Shown here: piece by piece, positions 1-9,914 of the stretch
How positions within the stretch are numbered: position 1 is the first letter of the stretch
How the letters are laid out: the number at the start of each line of letters is the position of its first letter
Assembly (NCBI GenBank): GCA_032717465.1
Contig: CM064655.1
Span: forward strand, 16,574,402 to 16,638,401
From: Coenobita brevimanus
Taxonomy: Eukaryota; Arthropoda; Malacostraca; Decapoda; Coenobitidae
DNA length: 64,000 bases
Reading direction: 5' to 3'
Notes under the pieces: generated by a model
What the model was told of the DNA's origin: nothing
Seen by the model: the letters and a program-made list of their open reading frames with translations, nothing else
The model's database searches: none
Translations under genes and position numbers: made by a program

Positions 1-8
1 AAATAAGT

Positions 9-583
9 CTTGAGCATTACTGGTGAACTGATGATTTGTAATGAAGTGTTGTACAGTAGAACAGTCACGACTCTCTTGCTTACAGTTGTGTTATATGGCC
101 ACAGCTCGTCAATTATTCCTCAACTTACCGTCATCATTCCACCCCTCACTCACCACTCAGCTGTTTTGCAGATAATAAAATAAATACATAGGAACTACAA
201 ACAAAGTAATTTTGTAAAAAAAAAAAAAAATCAATCATTTCTATCAGCTAGAGTTTATCTTTTCTGCCAATGCAAATGCGTTCTAAGATGATTAATAAAT
301 TCATCTTCGAACAAACTTGTACCAGCAGAAAATATAAATTCTAGTTGATAAAAATGAAGCATTTGTTTTGTCTGACAAAATTACTGTGCTTGTAATTTCT
401 ACCTAATTACTATATCATCTGCAAAACAGCTGAGTGTTGTACGAGAGGTTGAGTGACAGTGGTTAGGTGAGGAATAAATTGGTGGGCTGTGGCTGTCTAT
501 ATAACTGTGAGCAAAGGAGCTGGGACAATTCTACAAAACAACAACTCTTCCCAAATCATCAGTTCACCAATAAATGCTGAAGA
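9..583. repeat. Fold-back repeat with long inverted arms
   Basis: The outer ends are inverted copies: the left end reads GGTGAACTGATGATTTG near 22-38 and the right end carries its complement near 552-569. A second inner pair (about 105-175 and 417-488) is also inverted, sharing the AGCTGTTTTGCAGAT motif. The arms together span roughly 170-190 bp with an AT-rich centre that includes an A15 tract. No coding capacity is seen. It is probably a MITE or fold-back DNA element; the family was not recognised. The remainder, up to 807, shows nothing recognisable. Confidence 0.6.
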
Positions 584-805
584 TTTCTATAGTTTATTTA
601 TCCATGATTATATGAATAAAACAATGGACAATATTTGACAGAATGGACTTGCCAAGGGACTGTATGATACTGCAAGCTCTTCGGCAGTTAAAGAGTCGGT
701 TCATCTGACAGAAAACTGTACCGGTAGCACACATTTTCCATCCATGAAAAGTAAAGACTCCTACTTACGGAGGATCGACTAATGAAAAATCCGCAGATAA
801 AAAAA

Positions 806-807
<2 letters not shown>

Positions 808-851
<44 letters not shown>
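808..851. repeat. (TG)n microsatellite at LINE I-A 3' end
   Basis: A pure TG run of about 22 units directly abuts the 3' end of the minus-strand LINE that starts at 852. On the element's own strand it is a (CA)n tail. Confidence 0.9.
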
Positions 852-853
<2 letters not shown>

Positions 854-1049
854 TTACCTATTTGTATTTATATATTTGTAGTATACAGGAATTGAGCGAA
901 GCTCGTGTTGTCCTGTCTCCATATCCACATTTATCTAGTTTACTTTTACACACATGAATGTTTTTCCCCTGCACCACTTTTTTGTCTAAGTCGTTCCAAA
1001 TACTTATGTATTTACCCAATATACCTAATTGAGATACACACGAAATATG

Positions 1050-2434
1050 TTATGCTCGTGGGTTCCCATTGCTGTTTCTCAGTAAGTCAAATTTAGTTTT
1101 AAACTCGTTTAAGTTTTTAGACTGGATGATCTCTTTCTCCAGGCTATTCCATAAATCTATACTTCTGTAAGGAAAGCTATATTTCTTGATATCCATCAAG
1201 CAGCGTGACTTTTTCAATTTCATTCCGTGTCCTCTTGTTGCTCTCTTATCCCATAAAAACAGATCTTCTCGGTCAATTTTATCTACTCCCACCATGGTCC
1301 TGAACACTGCAATCATGTCTCCTCTCTTTCTCCTTTCCTCTAAGGAAGGCAAATCCAGCTTTTCCAGCCTCTCTCTGTATGACAGATCTGCCAGACTGGG
1401 GACCATTTTGGTTGCTGTTCTTTGTATTCACTCAATCTTGTTTATATCTTTCTTTTTGTGTGGGGACCACACTACTGCGGCATATTCTAACCTGGGGTGG
1501 ATCATGGCCACTATCAATTTTTTCATCATCTCCTCATCCATATAATGAAATGCTACTCTTATGTTAGTCAGGAGTTTATAACTCTCTCTAACTATCTTAT
1601 TAATGTGCTTTTCAGGTGACAAACTATCTTGGACCAGCACTCCCAAATCTTTCTCTTCTCTCATTTTTGTGATTAATTCATTACCCAACAAGTAATTCAG
1701 TGATGGCCTCCCAGTACTTTTACCCATTTCCAATATTTTACATTTCTTTACATTAAATTTCATTTCCCACATCCGGCTCCAATCATATATCCTATCCAGA
1801 TCCTCCTGCAGCATTTTACAATCCTCCTCAACCTCTACCTTCCTGAAAATCTTTACATCAGCAAACAGACTTGCATAACTGTTCATTCCATCTACCATAT
1901 CATTTATGTAAATCAGGAACATTACTGGCGACAACACCGAGCCTTGAGGGACTCCACTTGTTACTTCCCTCCATCCAGACATCCTGTCCTTTATTACTGT
2001 CCTCATTTGTGTCTCTCAAAAAGTCTCATCCATTCCAGGAGTTTCCCCCTCAGTCCTCCTATATACTCTAGTTTCCACATTAGTCTCTTATGAGGTACCT
2101 TGTCGAAGGCCTTCTCTAAGTCTAAGTACACAAAATCCACCCAACCATCTCTCTCCTGTACCACATCAATTTCTCTTGGGTAAAAGCTCAACAAGTTGGA
2201 AACACATGACCTTCCACTTCTGAATCCAAACTGACATTCAGCCAAGAATTTCATCTCTTCCAGATATTTTATCCATCTGTCTTTCAGGATTCTTTCACAC
2301 AATTTTGCCACCATGCTGGTTAGAGACACTGGTCTATAATTCAGGGGTTCTTCCCTGTTTCCTCCCTTATAAATTGGTACCACATTTGCCCTCTTCCATT
2401 CTAGTGGCACTTTCCCCTTTTCCAGAGAACACAC
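1050..2434 (-). pseudogene. LINE I-A reverse transcriptase, C-terminal half (broken)
   Basis: This would polymerise cDNA during target-primed reverse transcription. Visible blocks in order are PLNYRPVSLTSMVAKLCERI, QFGFRSGRSCVSNLLS, the motif A stretch DLEKAFDKVPHKRL, motif B TSGVPQGSVLSPVMF, then the catalytic region and a thumb/tail block (EKDLGVLVQDSLS). The catalytic FxDDAK seen in the sister copy at 26.9 kb is reduced here to FADVK (about 1851-1868), consistent with a 3-nt deletion that removes one catalytic Asp. The frame changes near 2003-2006 and again near 1406-1428. It is a dead copy. Confidence 0.85.
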
Positions 2435-3239
2435 AATTAAACTGTGAATTTTATCCGCCAGTTGTTTTCTGCATTCCTTCAGTACCCAAATAAAATTCCA
2501 TCAGGTCCTGGGGCTTTCCTTACATCCTGAGTTTCCAGTAATTTATACACTTCCTGTGCCTCCACTTTTATACCTTTTATCACTGGTACATTTCTAATCA
2601 CTCCCTCCCCTTCCACAAACTCTTTTTCATTAGTGAAACCGATTGGAAACTTTTGTTCATTATTTCAGCTTGCACTACTGCATCTTTATAGACCTCACCT
2701 TTTACTTTCAGTTTGGTGATTCCTTCCTTTTGTTTCAGTTTGCCATTAACAAATCTATAAAACAGTTTGGGTTCATCCTTGCATTTGTCTATTATACCTT
2801 TTTCAAAATTCCTTTCTTCTTCTCTACGTATTCTTGTGTATTCATTTCTAGTTCTTTTATATTCTTCCTTAGTTCTGTTGTTACCTCTGTTTTTCCAGTT
2901 GTTCCATGCCTTATCTTTCTCTTTTTTTTCCTATCGTACACCTTCCATTAAACCACTCATTTTTCCTGTTTTCTTTCCCTCTTACTCTTGGTACAAATTT
3001 TCCACTCCCAAATTATAGAGGTCTAGAAAGATATCCAACTTCCTCTGTATCTCTCGTTTCTCTGAATTTTCTTTAATCCGCATTTTCAAAAAATTTTCTC
3101 AATCCTGTAAAATTTGCTTTCCCAAAGTTGTATTTTCCCTGCCTATAAAGTTCATCTCTTGGCTCGACGTTCCCTATTATCATCTGGAACTCAATGACGA
3201 CATGATCACTTTTTCCCATAGGACACAGATATTTCAATG

Positions 3240-3989
3240 ATTCTATTACATCGGGTTCTTTGGTAAACAGTAAGTCTGACCTTGCTGGTGTGTCCTCACC
3301 TCGGAACCGTGTCTATTCTTTGGCCCATTGCGTTAACACATTATTCATTATTATATTTAATAATATAGTGCCCCACGAATCTTCGCTGCCTCCTAAGTCC
3401 CATTCCTCCCAGTTCACTTCTTTACAGTTAAAGTCACCCACCAAAGTTATATTGTTGCTTTTCTTAATTATTTTTTGTATATAACTAACCATATCTGACA
3501 ACATCTCCTGGTATTCGTCATTATACCATGCTCTCGTCTTAGGGGGAACATACACTACCGCCGTATCTCTCTTGCTATTCTCTCTAGTTTCTAATTTCAT
3601 ATACATCACTTTGGCCCTGCCTTCTCCCATTTCCATGGTATCTACATCTATGTTGTTGTTCTCTGTTATCATCACTCCTCCTCCAGTTTATTCTTTTCTG
3701 TCTCTTCTCTAAGTTTGTATTTACCATCTCCCAAATGAACATCAATATCTTCCCTTAACTTGGTCTCTACAAAGCACATAACATCAGGTTCATGTTCTCT
3801 TAAGAAATCGTTAATTTCAAGCCTTGCCGATATTAAATCATCAACATTAGTATATGCCACCTTCAAATTATTTCTGATGTTTTTTATACCCTCTTCACTC
3901 CTTCTCTCCATCGGTACCACTTTCTCAATTTCTGATCTTTCATAGCCATCCCCCTTAGTTTCCTTCACTTCTAATTCCTCACAAACCAC
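3240..3989 (-). pseudogene. LINE I-A AP-like endonuclease (broken)
   Basis: This is the N-terminal nuclease of the LINE polyprotein, which nicks target DNA. Visible motifs are an NLKVAYTNVDDLISARLEIN start, then EPDVMCFVETKL with the catalytic Glu, and GDFNCKEVNWEEW with the catalytic Asp/Asn. A frameshift near 3672 separates the two halves. The segment just upstream continues into the ORF1-like region in the same frame apart from a T8 run near 4013-4020. Confidence 0.75.
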
Positions 3990-4015
3990 TTCCTTACTTT
4001 CACATCCAACACTCT

Positions 4016-4721
4016 CTAAAAAAAAGTTTTACATGCTTCCTCTGTCCTCTTATCATTTTTTTCCTTTACTTCTTCCTTCAATGATTTTAAAACTTCTCTT
4101 TCTTCTTCATTCAAATCTTTTCTTATTATAATATTTTCCATCCCTGCCTCTTTGCTTAGTTTCCTGGTCACTTTAAGTATGTCATTTACTACACTTTCAG
4201 ATAACAACTTGACTCTCATTGGTCTTGTTTCCCCTTTCTTATAAGGCCCTATTCTCCTTACTTCCTCAATTTCTTTTTCCCACTTGTCTCCTTTGGGATC
4301 AATCTTGCCTAATATTCTTATCACCAGGTTCGTGTCTCTCTTGAGTCTCACAGATCTAATCTTTTCTTCCTCCTCCCTGTTTCCAAATATTACCACACAT
4401 CTGTTCCTTTCTACGGTTTCTCTCACTATTTTCTGTTTTTTCTTCAGTATTTTCACTACATTTTCTTCTTTTTTTCTTGTTCATTTCCCTTTCTTCCTGA
4501 ATGATTTCCCTTAAGCTGACCCCTTCTTTCTATTCTTCTTCTACATGTGCCCACTTTGCCTTATGCTCTTCTAATACACTACTCACCTTCTCCATTTTAC
4601 TACTACTCTCTTCCAGTCTTCTCAATTCGATATTTTCACGCTTCAAATTCCTGATCTCCTCATTCACCGTCTCATTGGACTGGATCAGACTCTGTATATT
4701 AATCTCAGTATTTTCAGACAT
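4016..4721 (-). pseudogene. LINE I-A ORF1-like region (coiled coil plus RNA-binding type)
   Basis: The N-terminal part (4721-4530) is a charged heptad-like coiled coil (NEEIRNLKRENIELRRLEES). After a stop near 4527 the frame continues with RNRCVVIFGNREEEEKIRS and a C-terminal block with RPMRVKLLSESVVNDILKV and IIIRKDLNEEEREVLKSLKE, the usual look of LINE ORF1 nucleic-acid-binding C-terminal domains. These proteins normally trimerise and coat LINE RNA. The reading frame closes at a T8 tract; shortening that tract by one base would run it straight into the endonuclease, as it does in the related copies at 8.0 and 29.9 kb. Confidence 0.7.
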
Positions 4722-5078
4722 GTCCTATAACACTAGATTCTCCACTTTCCTTTCAATTTCCCTAATCCTCGTCATCATTGTTTTAACCAGAGCCATGACA
4801 TTAGTACAGTATTACTATCAAATCCTGGAAATTCGAGTCTCTCAATGTTTACATTATCGGCCATGTTTGAGATTGGTTACAGTATCAAAAACAGCTGTTA
4901 CCGAAAATACTACAAACATTCATGTATACTCTCTGCCAATAAATCTTTACATTTTTGGGAGTCTATATTAACTTACAGTATTATAAACTTAAAACAAGAC
5001 CATAGGAGACAGGACAAACATAATTCCTGAAAACTACTTGCAGCGGTGGCTGGGAGCAGTCGAGATACGTCCGTTCAC

Positions 5079-5091
5079 CGTGTGTGTGTTC
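5079..5091. repeat. Short (TG)n junction between LINE I-A and LINE II-1
   Basis: GTGTGTGTG lies between the 5' end of copy A and the 3' end of the next LINE (which starts TTCTTACCTAATTG). The same kind of junction recurs at 31181-31191. Confidence 0.7.
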
Positions 5092-5120
5092 TTACCTAAT
5101 TGTATCTTTACAGGAATGAG

Positions 5121-8042
5121 TCAAGCTCGTACTGTCCCGTGTCTTAAACCATATTTATCGTACATATCCTTAAATTTGTGAATTGTTTTGGCACACACTA
5201 TTTCATTCGGTAGTGCATTCCATTGATCAATTGCTCTGTTTGGGAAACTGAATTTCCTTACGTCTTTATCACCTCTCTTCTTATGCAGTTTTTTGCAGTG
5301 TCCTCTTGCTGATGCTTCTCCATATGTTAAGTAATAATTTATATCTATTTTCTCCTTTCCTGATATGCATTTATATAGCATTATCATGTCACCTCTTTTC
5401 CTTCTCTCCTGTAGTGTTGGTAGATTCAGTTTATTTAGTCTTTCTTCGTAGCTTAGATCCCTTAAGCTTGGTATCCATCTCGTAGCGGCCCTTTGAACTT
5501 TTTCAATCTTGTCTCTGTGCTTTTTGAGATAAGGACTCCAGACTACTGATGCATATTCCAGGGTTGGTCTAATGAATGATGTTATTATCCTTCTTAGCAT
5601 GTCTTCATTTATGTATGTGAATGCTATTCTCATATTTGCAAGCAGTGTATACATGTTCCGTACCTTCTCGCTGATGTGGTCAGCCAGAGATAGTCTGTTA
5701 TTGATAATCACACCTAGGTCTTTCTCTCTTTCTGATGTGTATAGGGTTTTATTTCCTAACTTATAATCCCAATCACGTCTTTTTCCACTTTTACCAAACT
5801 TGATTACATGACACTTGTCCACATTGAATTCCATTTGCCATGTACTACTCCATTCATGAAGTTTATTTAATTCTTCTTGTAGCTCTTTACAAGAGTCTGT
5901 GTTAGTAATTCCCTTTTGTATTTTTGCATCATCTGCAAACATATTCAGATAGCTCTCATTTCCAGTGTTACTGTTTATATCATTTATATACATTAAAAAC
6001 ATGATTGGTGCCAGCACTGAACCCTGTGGTACTCCACTAGTCACTTCTTTCCATGATGAGTAGTTTCCTCTTAGTACTGTCCTCATTTCTCTTTTTATGA
6101 GAAAGTCTTGCATCCAACAAAACAGTTTGCTTCGAATTCCTCCTTGATGGTACAGTTTCCATAAAAGTCTTTGGTGTGGTACTGTGTCAAAAGCTTTCTT
6201 GAAATCTAAATAGATACTGTCCACCCATCCTTCCCTTTCCTGTATTGTGTTTGTTACTCTGTCATAGTAGCTCAACAGATTAGTAACACATGATTTTCCT
6301 TTTCTGAAACCAAACTGTCTTTCTGTTATCATACTGTGTTCTTCTAGATGATTTACCCAAGCTTTTCTTATAAGTTTTTCTAATACCTTGCTTACAACAC
6401 TGGTCAGTGATACTGGTCGGTAGTTGAGTGGATTTTGTCTATTTTCTTTCTTGAATAAGGGGACAATATTTGCTTTTTTCCAAATATCAGGTAGTTTACC
6501 TTGACTCAAGGATTTCTTGAAAATTAAAAATAATGGTTTACATAACTCCTTTGCACATTCTCTTAATACCCAACATGAAATTTCATCAGGACCACTTGCT
6601 TTTCCTCTGTCTAATCTACTTAACTCCTCCTGTATTACTTTTTCTGCTATTTGTATATCTGGTAGTATGTGTGGACATGCATGTTCCACATAGTCCCTCT
6701 CAAAATTTTTTTCTTCTGTAAAAACTAATTGGAAATTCTTATTTAGTGCTTCACAAATATCTTTCTCTTGTGTATAAGTGATTCCCTCGTCCGTAATGGA
6801 TTGTATTATATCTTTTACTTTAGTTTTGCTTCTGATATAGCTGTAAAACAGCTTTGGTTGATCACTACTTTTATTTATTATATCCTCCTCAAACTGTTTT
6901 TGGGCTTCCCTCCTTATTCTTGTATAGTCGTTTCTTGCCTGTTTGTAATTATTATACGCCCTTTTACTATTGTGTCTTCTGTATCTATTCCACAACAAAT
7001 CTCTTCTTTCTTTTGATTTTTTACATTCTGTATTGAACCATTTCTGTATTTTCTTATCTGCTTCTTTGTGCTGTGGGATGTACTTCTGGACTCCTATTTC
7101 ATAAAATTCACAAAATTTTTTATATACAGCATTTAAATATTGTCCTCTAAGCTCATTTTCCCAATCAACTTCTAAGAAATACTTCTTTAGGTCTTGATAA
7201 TTTCCCTTTTTATAGTTTAGGCTCTTTTTGTAACTATCATTGCTGTTTACTATGTCATTTGCTATCCTGAAGTTATAATTTAGTACTGCATGATCGCTTT
7301 TGCCGAGTGGAGGGTGATATATTAAACTGTCAATATCATTTTCTTGCCTTGTAAATATTAGATCTAGCACTGAAGGTACATCAAGTCCTCTTTTTCTGGT
7401 GGTTTCCCTCACATGTTGCGTTAAGAAAAACTCTTGTACAAGATCCAGGAGCTTTTGATCCCAACAGCTTTCTTGGCTATTTATATCTAGAGTATTCCAA
7501 TTTATATTTGTATTGAAGTTCCCAGTTAGTATAATTCTTTCCGATTTCTCTTCCATTTTATGTAGCAATGATCTTACACTCTGAATTGTATTCTCTGCCA
7601 GGTCCTCATATTCGTCTCTTTCCCATGTGTTTGATCTGGGTGGCATGTACAAATTGGCTACAATTACTTTACCTTCAGATGTGTCGATCTCTACTGCAAT
7701 CAGTTCTACTTGTGATGGTATATCTAATTTTATTTCCCTGACTTTTAGATTTTTCTTAGTTAATATTATAATTCCTCCTCCTTTTTTTAAATATCTGTCT
7801 CTTCTCCATATATTATATTCCTCTAAGTTTAGTATGTCATTTGATATCCTTGGTATTAATTCTGTTTCAGTTAGGCATATTATTTGTGGTTCATTTTCTC
7901 GGACATAATCATTCATCTCTAGTAATTTAGATACCATTCCATCCACATTTGAGTACATCAACTTTATCATCTTGTTTATATACTTGTCATGACATGGTTC
8001 TACTACCTTCCTCCTTTTTCTTCCATCCTGTTTGTGTACCAC
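5121..8042 (-). CDS. LINE endonuclease-reverse transcriptase (about 973 aa, open upstream)
   Basis: This is the replication protein of a non-LTR retrotransposon. The endonuclease comes first: IKLMYSNVDGMVSKLLEMND, then PQIICLTETEL with catalytic Glu, then TGNFNTNINW, then KSDHAVLNY with catalytic His. The reverse transcriptase follows: NPLNYRPVSLTSVVSKVLEK, QFGFRKGKSCVTNL, motif A DFKKAFDTVPH, motif B SGVPQGSVLAPIMF, and motif C FADDAK near 5926-5941. A C-terminal block typical of CR1/L2-group elements ends it. There is no RNase H. No stop interrupts it. The 8042 start is a GTG; the frame stays open upstream and encodes an ORF1-like tail (about 8043-8170), so the true start is probably lost by truncation. 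The endonuclease GDFN motif reads GNFN (codon 7518-7520), which probably disables nicking. Confidence 0.9.
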   Translation of the reverse strand: MVHKQDGRKRRKVVEPCHDKYINKMIKLMYSNVDGMVSKLLEMNDYVRENEPQIICLTETELIPRISNDILNLEEYNIWRRDRYLKKGGGIIILTKKNLKVREIKLDIPSQVELIAVEIDTSEGKVIVANLYMPPRSNTWERDEYEDLAENTIQSVRSLLHKMEEKSERIILTGNFNTNINWNTLDINSQESCWDQKLLDLVQEFFLTQHVRETTRKRGLDVPSVLDLIFTRQENDIDSLIYHPPLGKSDHAVLNYNFRIANDIVNSNDSYKKSLNYKKGNYQDLKKYFLEVDWENELRGQYLNAVYKKFCEFYEIGVQKYIPQHKEADKKIQKWFNTECKKSKERRDLLWNRYRRHNSKRAYNNYKQARNDYTRIRREAQKQFEEDIINKSSDQPKLFYSYIRSKTKVKDIIQSITDEGITYTQEKDICEALNKNFQLVFTEEKNFERDYVEHACPHILPDIQIAEKVIQEELSRLDRGKASGPDEISCWVLRECAKELCKPLFLIFKKSLSQGKLPDIWKKANIVPLFKKENRQNPLNYRPVSLTSVVSKVLEKLIRKAWVNHLEEHSMITERQFGFRKGKSCVTNLLSYYDRVTNTIQEREGWVDSIYLDFKKAFDTVPHQRLLWKLYHQGGIRSKLFCWMQDFLIKREMRTVLRGNYSSWKEVTSGVPQGSVLAPIMFLMYINDINSNTGNESYLNMFADDAKIQKGITNTDSCKELQEELNKLHEWSSTWQMEFNVDKCHVIKFGKSGKRRDWDYKLGNKTLYTSEREKDLGVIINNRLSLADHISEKVRNMYTLLANMRIAFTYINEDMLRRIITSFIRPTLEYASVVWSPYLKKHRDKIEKVQRAATRWIPSLRDLSYEERLNKLNLPTLQERRKRGDMIMLYKCISGKEKIDINYYLTYGEASARGHCKKLHKKRGDKDVRKFSFPNRAIDQWNALPNEIVCAKTIHKFKDMYDKYGLRHGTVRA

Positions 8043-8173
8043 TTTCGTACCTGCAATCCTATTACTTTGTAGAAAAATTTCTTCTTCTCTTCTGATCTTC
8101 CCTCATTTTTTGTTTTTGCTTCCTCCCTTTTCTCTTTCAGTAATTCCAGTTCCTCTTGTGTTAGGCATCTTTT

Positions 8174-8175
<2 letters not shown>
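8043..8175 (-). pseudogene. ORF1-like C-terminus fused in frame to LINE II-1 ORF2
   Basis: Minus-strand translation in the frame of the downstream polymerase gives a Lys/Glu-rich stretch ending EEIFLQSNRIAGTKVVHKQD. It matches the ORF1-like protein of the related copy at 40.9-41.1 kb (EEKSTFFLQSNFTAGKKVVH). The region is cut by (TG)n at 8178. It shows that the two domains are read as one frame. Confidence 0.65.

Positions 8176-8177
<2 letters not shown>

Positions 8178-8235
<58 letters not shown>
8178..8235. repeat. (TG)n microsatellite at the 5' side of LINE II-1
   Basis: A long pure TG run of about 29 units bounds the 5' truncation point of the LINE. On the other side lies unrelated sequence. 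Confidence 0.9.
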
Positions 8236-8237
<2 letters not shown>

Positions 8238-8503
8238 GATCCCCTAGCACCTGGTGCGGGGTTGGTGGCGTCATGGGAGGAAAATTAGTGCACGCTCCAT
8301 TGTGTCCGCACACACATGTGTATTCTGAGTGTATATGGGGCAGTGCATGGGTGGTATTGAGAGTTGCCACCTGCCCCTATTTCCCATACGAATTTCAACC
8401 AAGTACTCCGGTTGGTACGCCTTTGAAAATCGCGCTCATTTGAGGCCTATTGCTTTCGACTCTGATAAGACCCAAATAAGGCCTATCGCTCTCAATGGGT
8501 TAA
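8236..8503. mobile_element. Possible single end of a piggyBac-type element
   Basis: The segment ends CTCAATGGGTTAA at 8491-8503. Read inward this is TTAACCCATTGAG, followed by two related blocks (ATAGGCCTTATTTGGG and ATAGGCCTCAAATGAG), which resembles the terminal and subterminal repeats of TTAA-inserting elements. The partner end is not visible and may have been removed at the (TG)n boundary. The following 8504-8849 shows nothing recognisable. Confidence 0.3.
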
Positions 8504-8849
8504 AGAAGGAAGACCTTAAACTAGTGCTGCTGGGTTCAAACAATATTTTTTTTCCAAATTCCACATTCAGCTGTCTGTTATCATTCCCTCAAAGCACTCC
8601 TGATTATTGCACTTTCTACAACTACATTACCTAAATACGTTTCCATATCTTGCTCACCAACTATATAACTATTGTACTTTACATTCTTCTAGCTATCTCA
8701 AAAATATCACTCTCATCATTTACACTATTCAAGCTGTTTGCAACACTGTCCTGTGTAACCATCTAAGCCCTAAACACCTCCCCTCTGGTTCTGGCTGTGA
8801 ATATTGCGGGAAAAGTAGAGAAAAATAATGACTGGGAAAAAAATGCAAA

Positions 8850-9165
8850 TATGATATGCGTTATGAGGAGCACACTGAGGTGGTTTGGCCATGTGGAGAG
8901 GATGGAGGGTGAAAGACTGACGAAGAGAGTGTATGTGAGTGAGGTGGAGGGGGAAAGAGGGAGGGGGAAAGAGGGAGGGGGAAAGAGGGAGGGGGAGGCC
9001 GAGGATGAGATGGAGAGATGGGGTGGAGAGGTATATGAGAGAGGGGGGTGTGAGTTGGGAGCAGGGGAGTGAAATTCGGGGGACAGGGCGACTTGGAGGC
9101 GATTTGTTTGTGGCCACCCCAAACGGGATTGAGGCATCTGGCAATAGATAGATAGATAGATAAAA
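8850..9165 (+). mobile_element. RTE-like LINE 3' fragment
   Basis: This is a 5'-truncated copy covering the last ~100 codons of an RTE-like reverse transcriptase tail (TLRWFGHVERMEGERLTKRV) and the 3' end CAATAGATAGATAGATA. The glycine/arginine-rich stretch is expanded by three copies of a 16-17 bp unit (about 8948-8995), shifting the frame. The same 3' end occurs in at least six other places in the window. Confidence 0.85.
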
Positions 9166-9568
9166 TCTGGTTACTGACAAGGAAGGTGGTTTCTGGAGTG
9201 GTAGATATGTGTTTCAAAGTTTTGCATTACAACAGATAATGGCTAAAGCATGTGAAAAGGGCTAAAGGTTTTACGGCATTGACACAGGAAAAAAAAAAAA
9301 TGTATAACAAAGTGAACAGAGCAGGGGTGTGGATGGTATGTATGTATGGTATGAATGGAGACTACTGAATGTTTTATCACTGCACTGAAGCACTGAAATA
9401 TATGTAAGGGCTGATAAATCTCTGGGTTCAATGTTGAAGCCAGAAAAGTAATGTATGTATGATGAATTCCTTAGGGGCAAAAACAATGCTCCCCTACAAA
9501 GGCAGCACCTGCACAGGGTTGTAGAAAGCATGGAGCTGGTTATGCATGCTTAACTTCTAGGAAGTTGA
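9166..9568. other. No gene recognised
   Basis: AT-rich sequence with an A12 tract and TATG-type repeats. Short open stretches on both strands show no family features. The flank resumes at 13227 after the inserted element, so this and 13227-13550 were originally adjacent. Confidence 0.5.
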
Positions 9569-9914
9569 TACAGTAAACCCTCGATGTAACAAACCCCGGT
9601 ATTGCGAATTTCGGATAAAACAATTGGCCAAATCACGACCAAACTTCCCCCGGATTTTGCAAACAAAAGTAGCTAAATAAGGAGGAAGTTCGAGAATCAG
9701 CCCACGGTGACAACAGCATCCCTTCCTGGCACAGTTAGTGTACTTCAACAGCATCCCTTCCTGGCACAGTAAGTGTACTGTAACAGTACTACATTATATT
9801 GTATTATTATAGGTATTGTATTTATATGTACAACTTCATACAGTATTGTATTTACCTGCACAACTTCATAAACCTTTGACATCTCCATGTAAAACTTCAT
9901 CAAGTTAGTTTAGG

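Larger units (their letters stand above)
852..5078 (-). mobile_element. CR1/L2-like LINE, subfamily I, copy A (near full length, decayed)
   Basis: Read on the minus strand, this element holds in order a coiled-coil and RNA-binding ORF1-type region (about 4721-4016), an AP-type endonuclease (about 3989-3240), a linker (about 3100-2500), a reverse transcriptase (about 2434-1428) and a C-terminal tail (to about 1050). The 3' end reads into TAGGTAAATA and a (CA)n tail. The C-terminal block (KLDLPSLEERRKRGDM) is typical of CR1/L2-group LINEs. Frames are broken in several places, so the copy is inactive. Its 5' end abuts the (TG)n/3' end of the next LINE at 5079-5091. Clade placement is by impression only. 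Confidence 0.85.
5092..8175 (-). mobile_element. CR1/L2-like LINE, subfamily II, copy 1 (nearly intact ORF)
   Basis: This element carries an almost uninterrupted coding region from the end of an ORF1-like domain through endonuclease and reverse transcriptase to a short 3' tail. It is 5'-truncated at a long (TG)n run starting at 8178. It differs from subfamily I along its whole length (for example VWSPYLKKHRDKIEKVQRAA against VWSPHKKKDINKIERIQRTA), yet has the same architecture and the same (CA)n end. A related, heavily interrupted copy lies at 31192-41460. Confidence 0.9.

Noticed and set aside
8032..8443. Open frames made of Cys-Val or Thr-His repeats near (TG)n runs (also at 38.0 and 42.2 kb)
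   Set aside because: They are translations of dinucleotide microsatellites.
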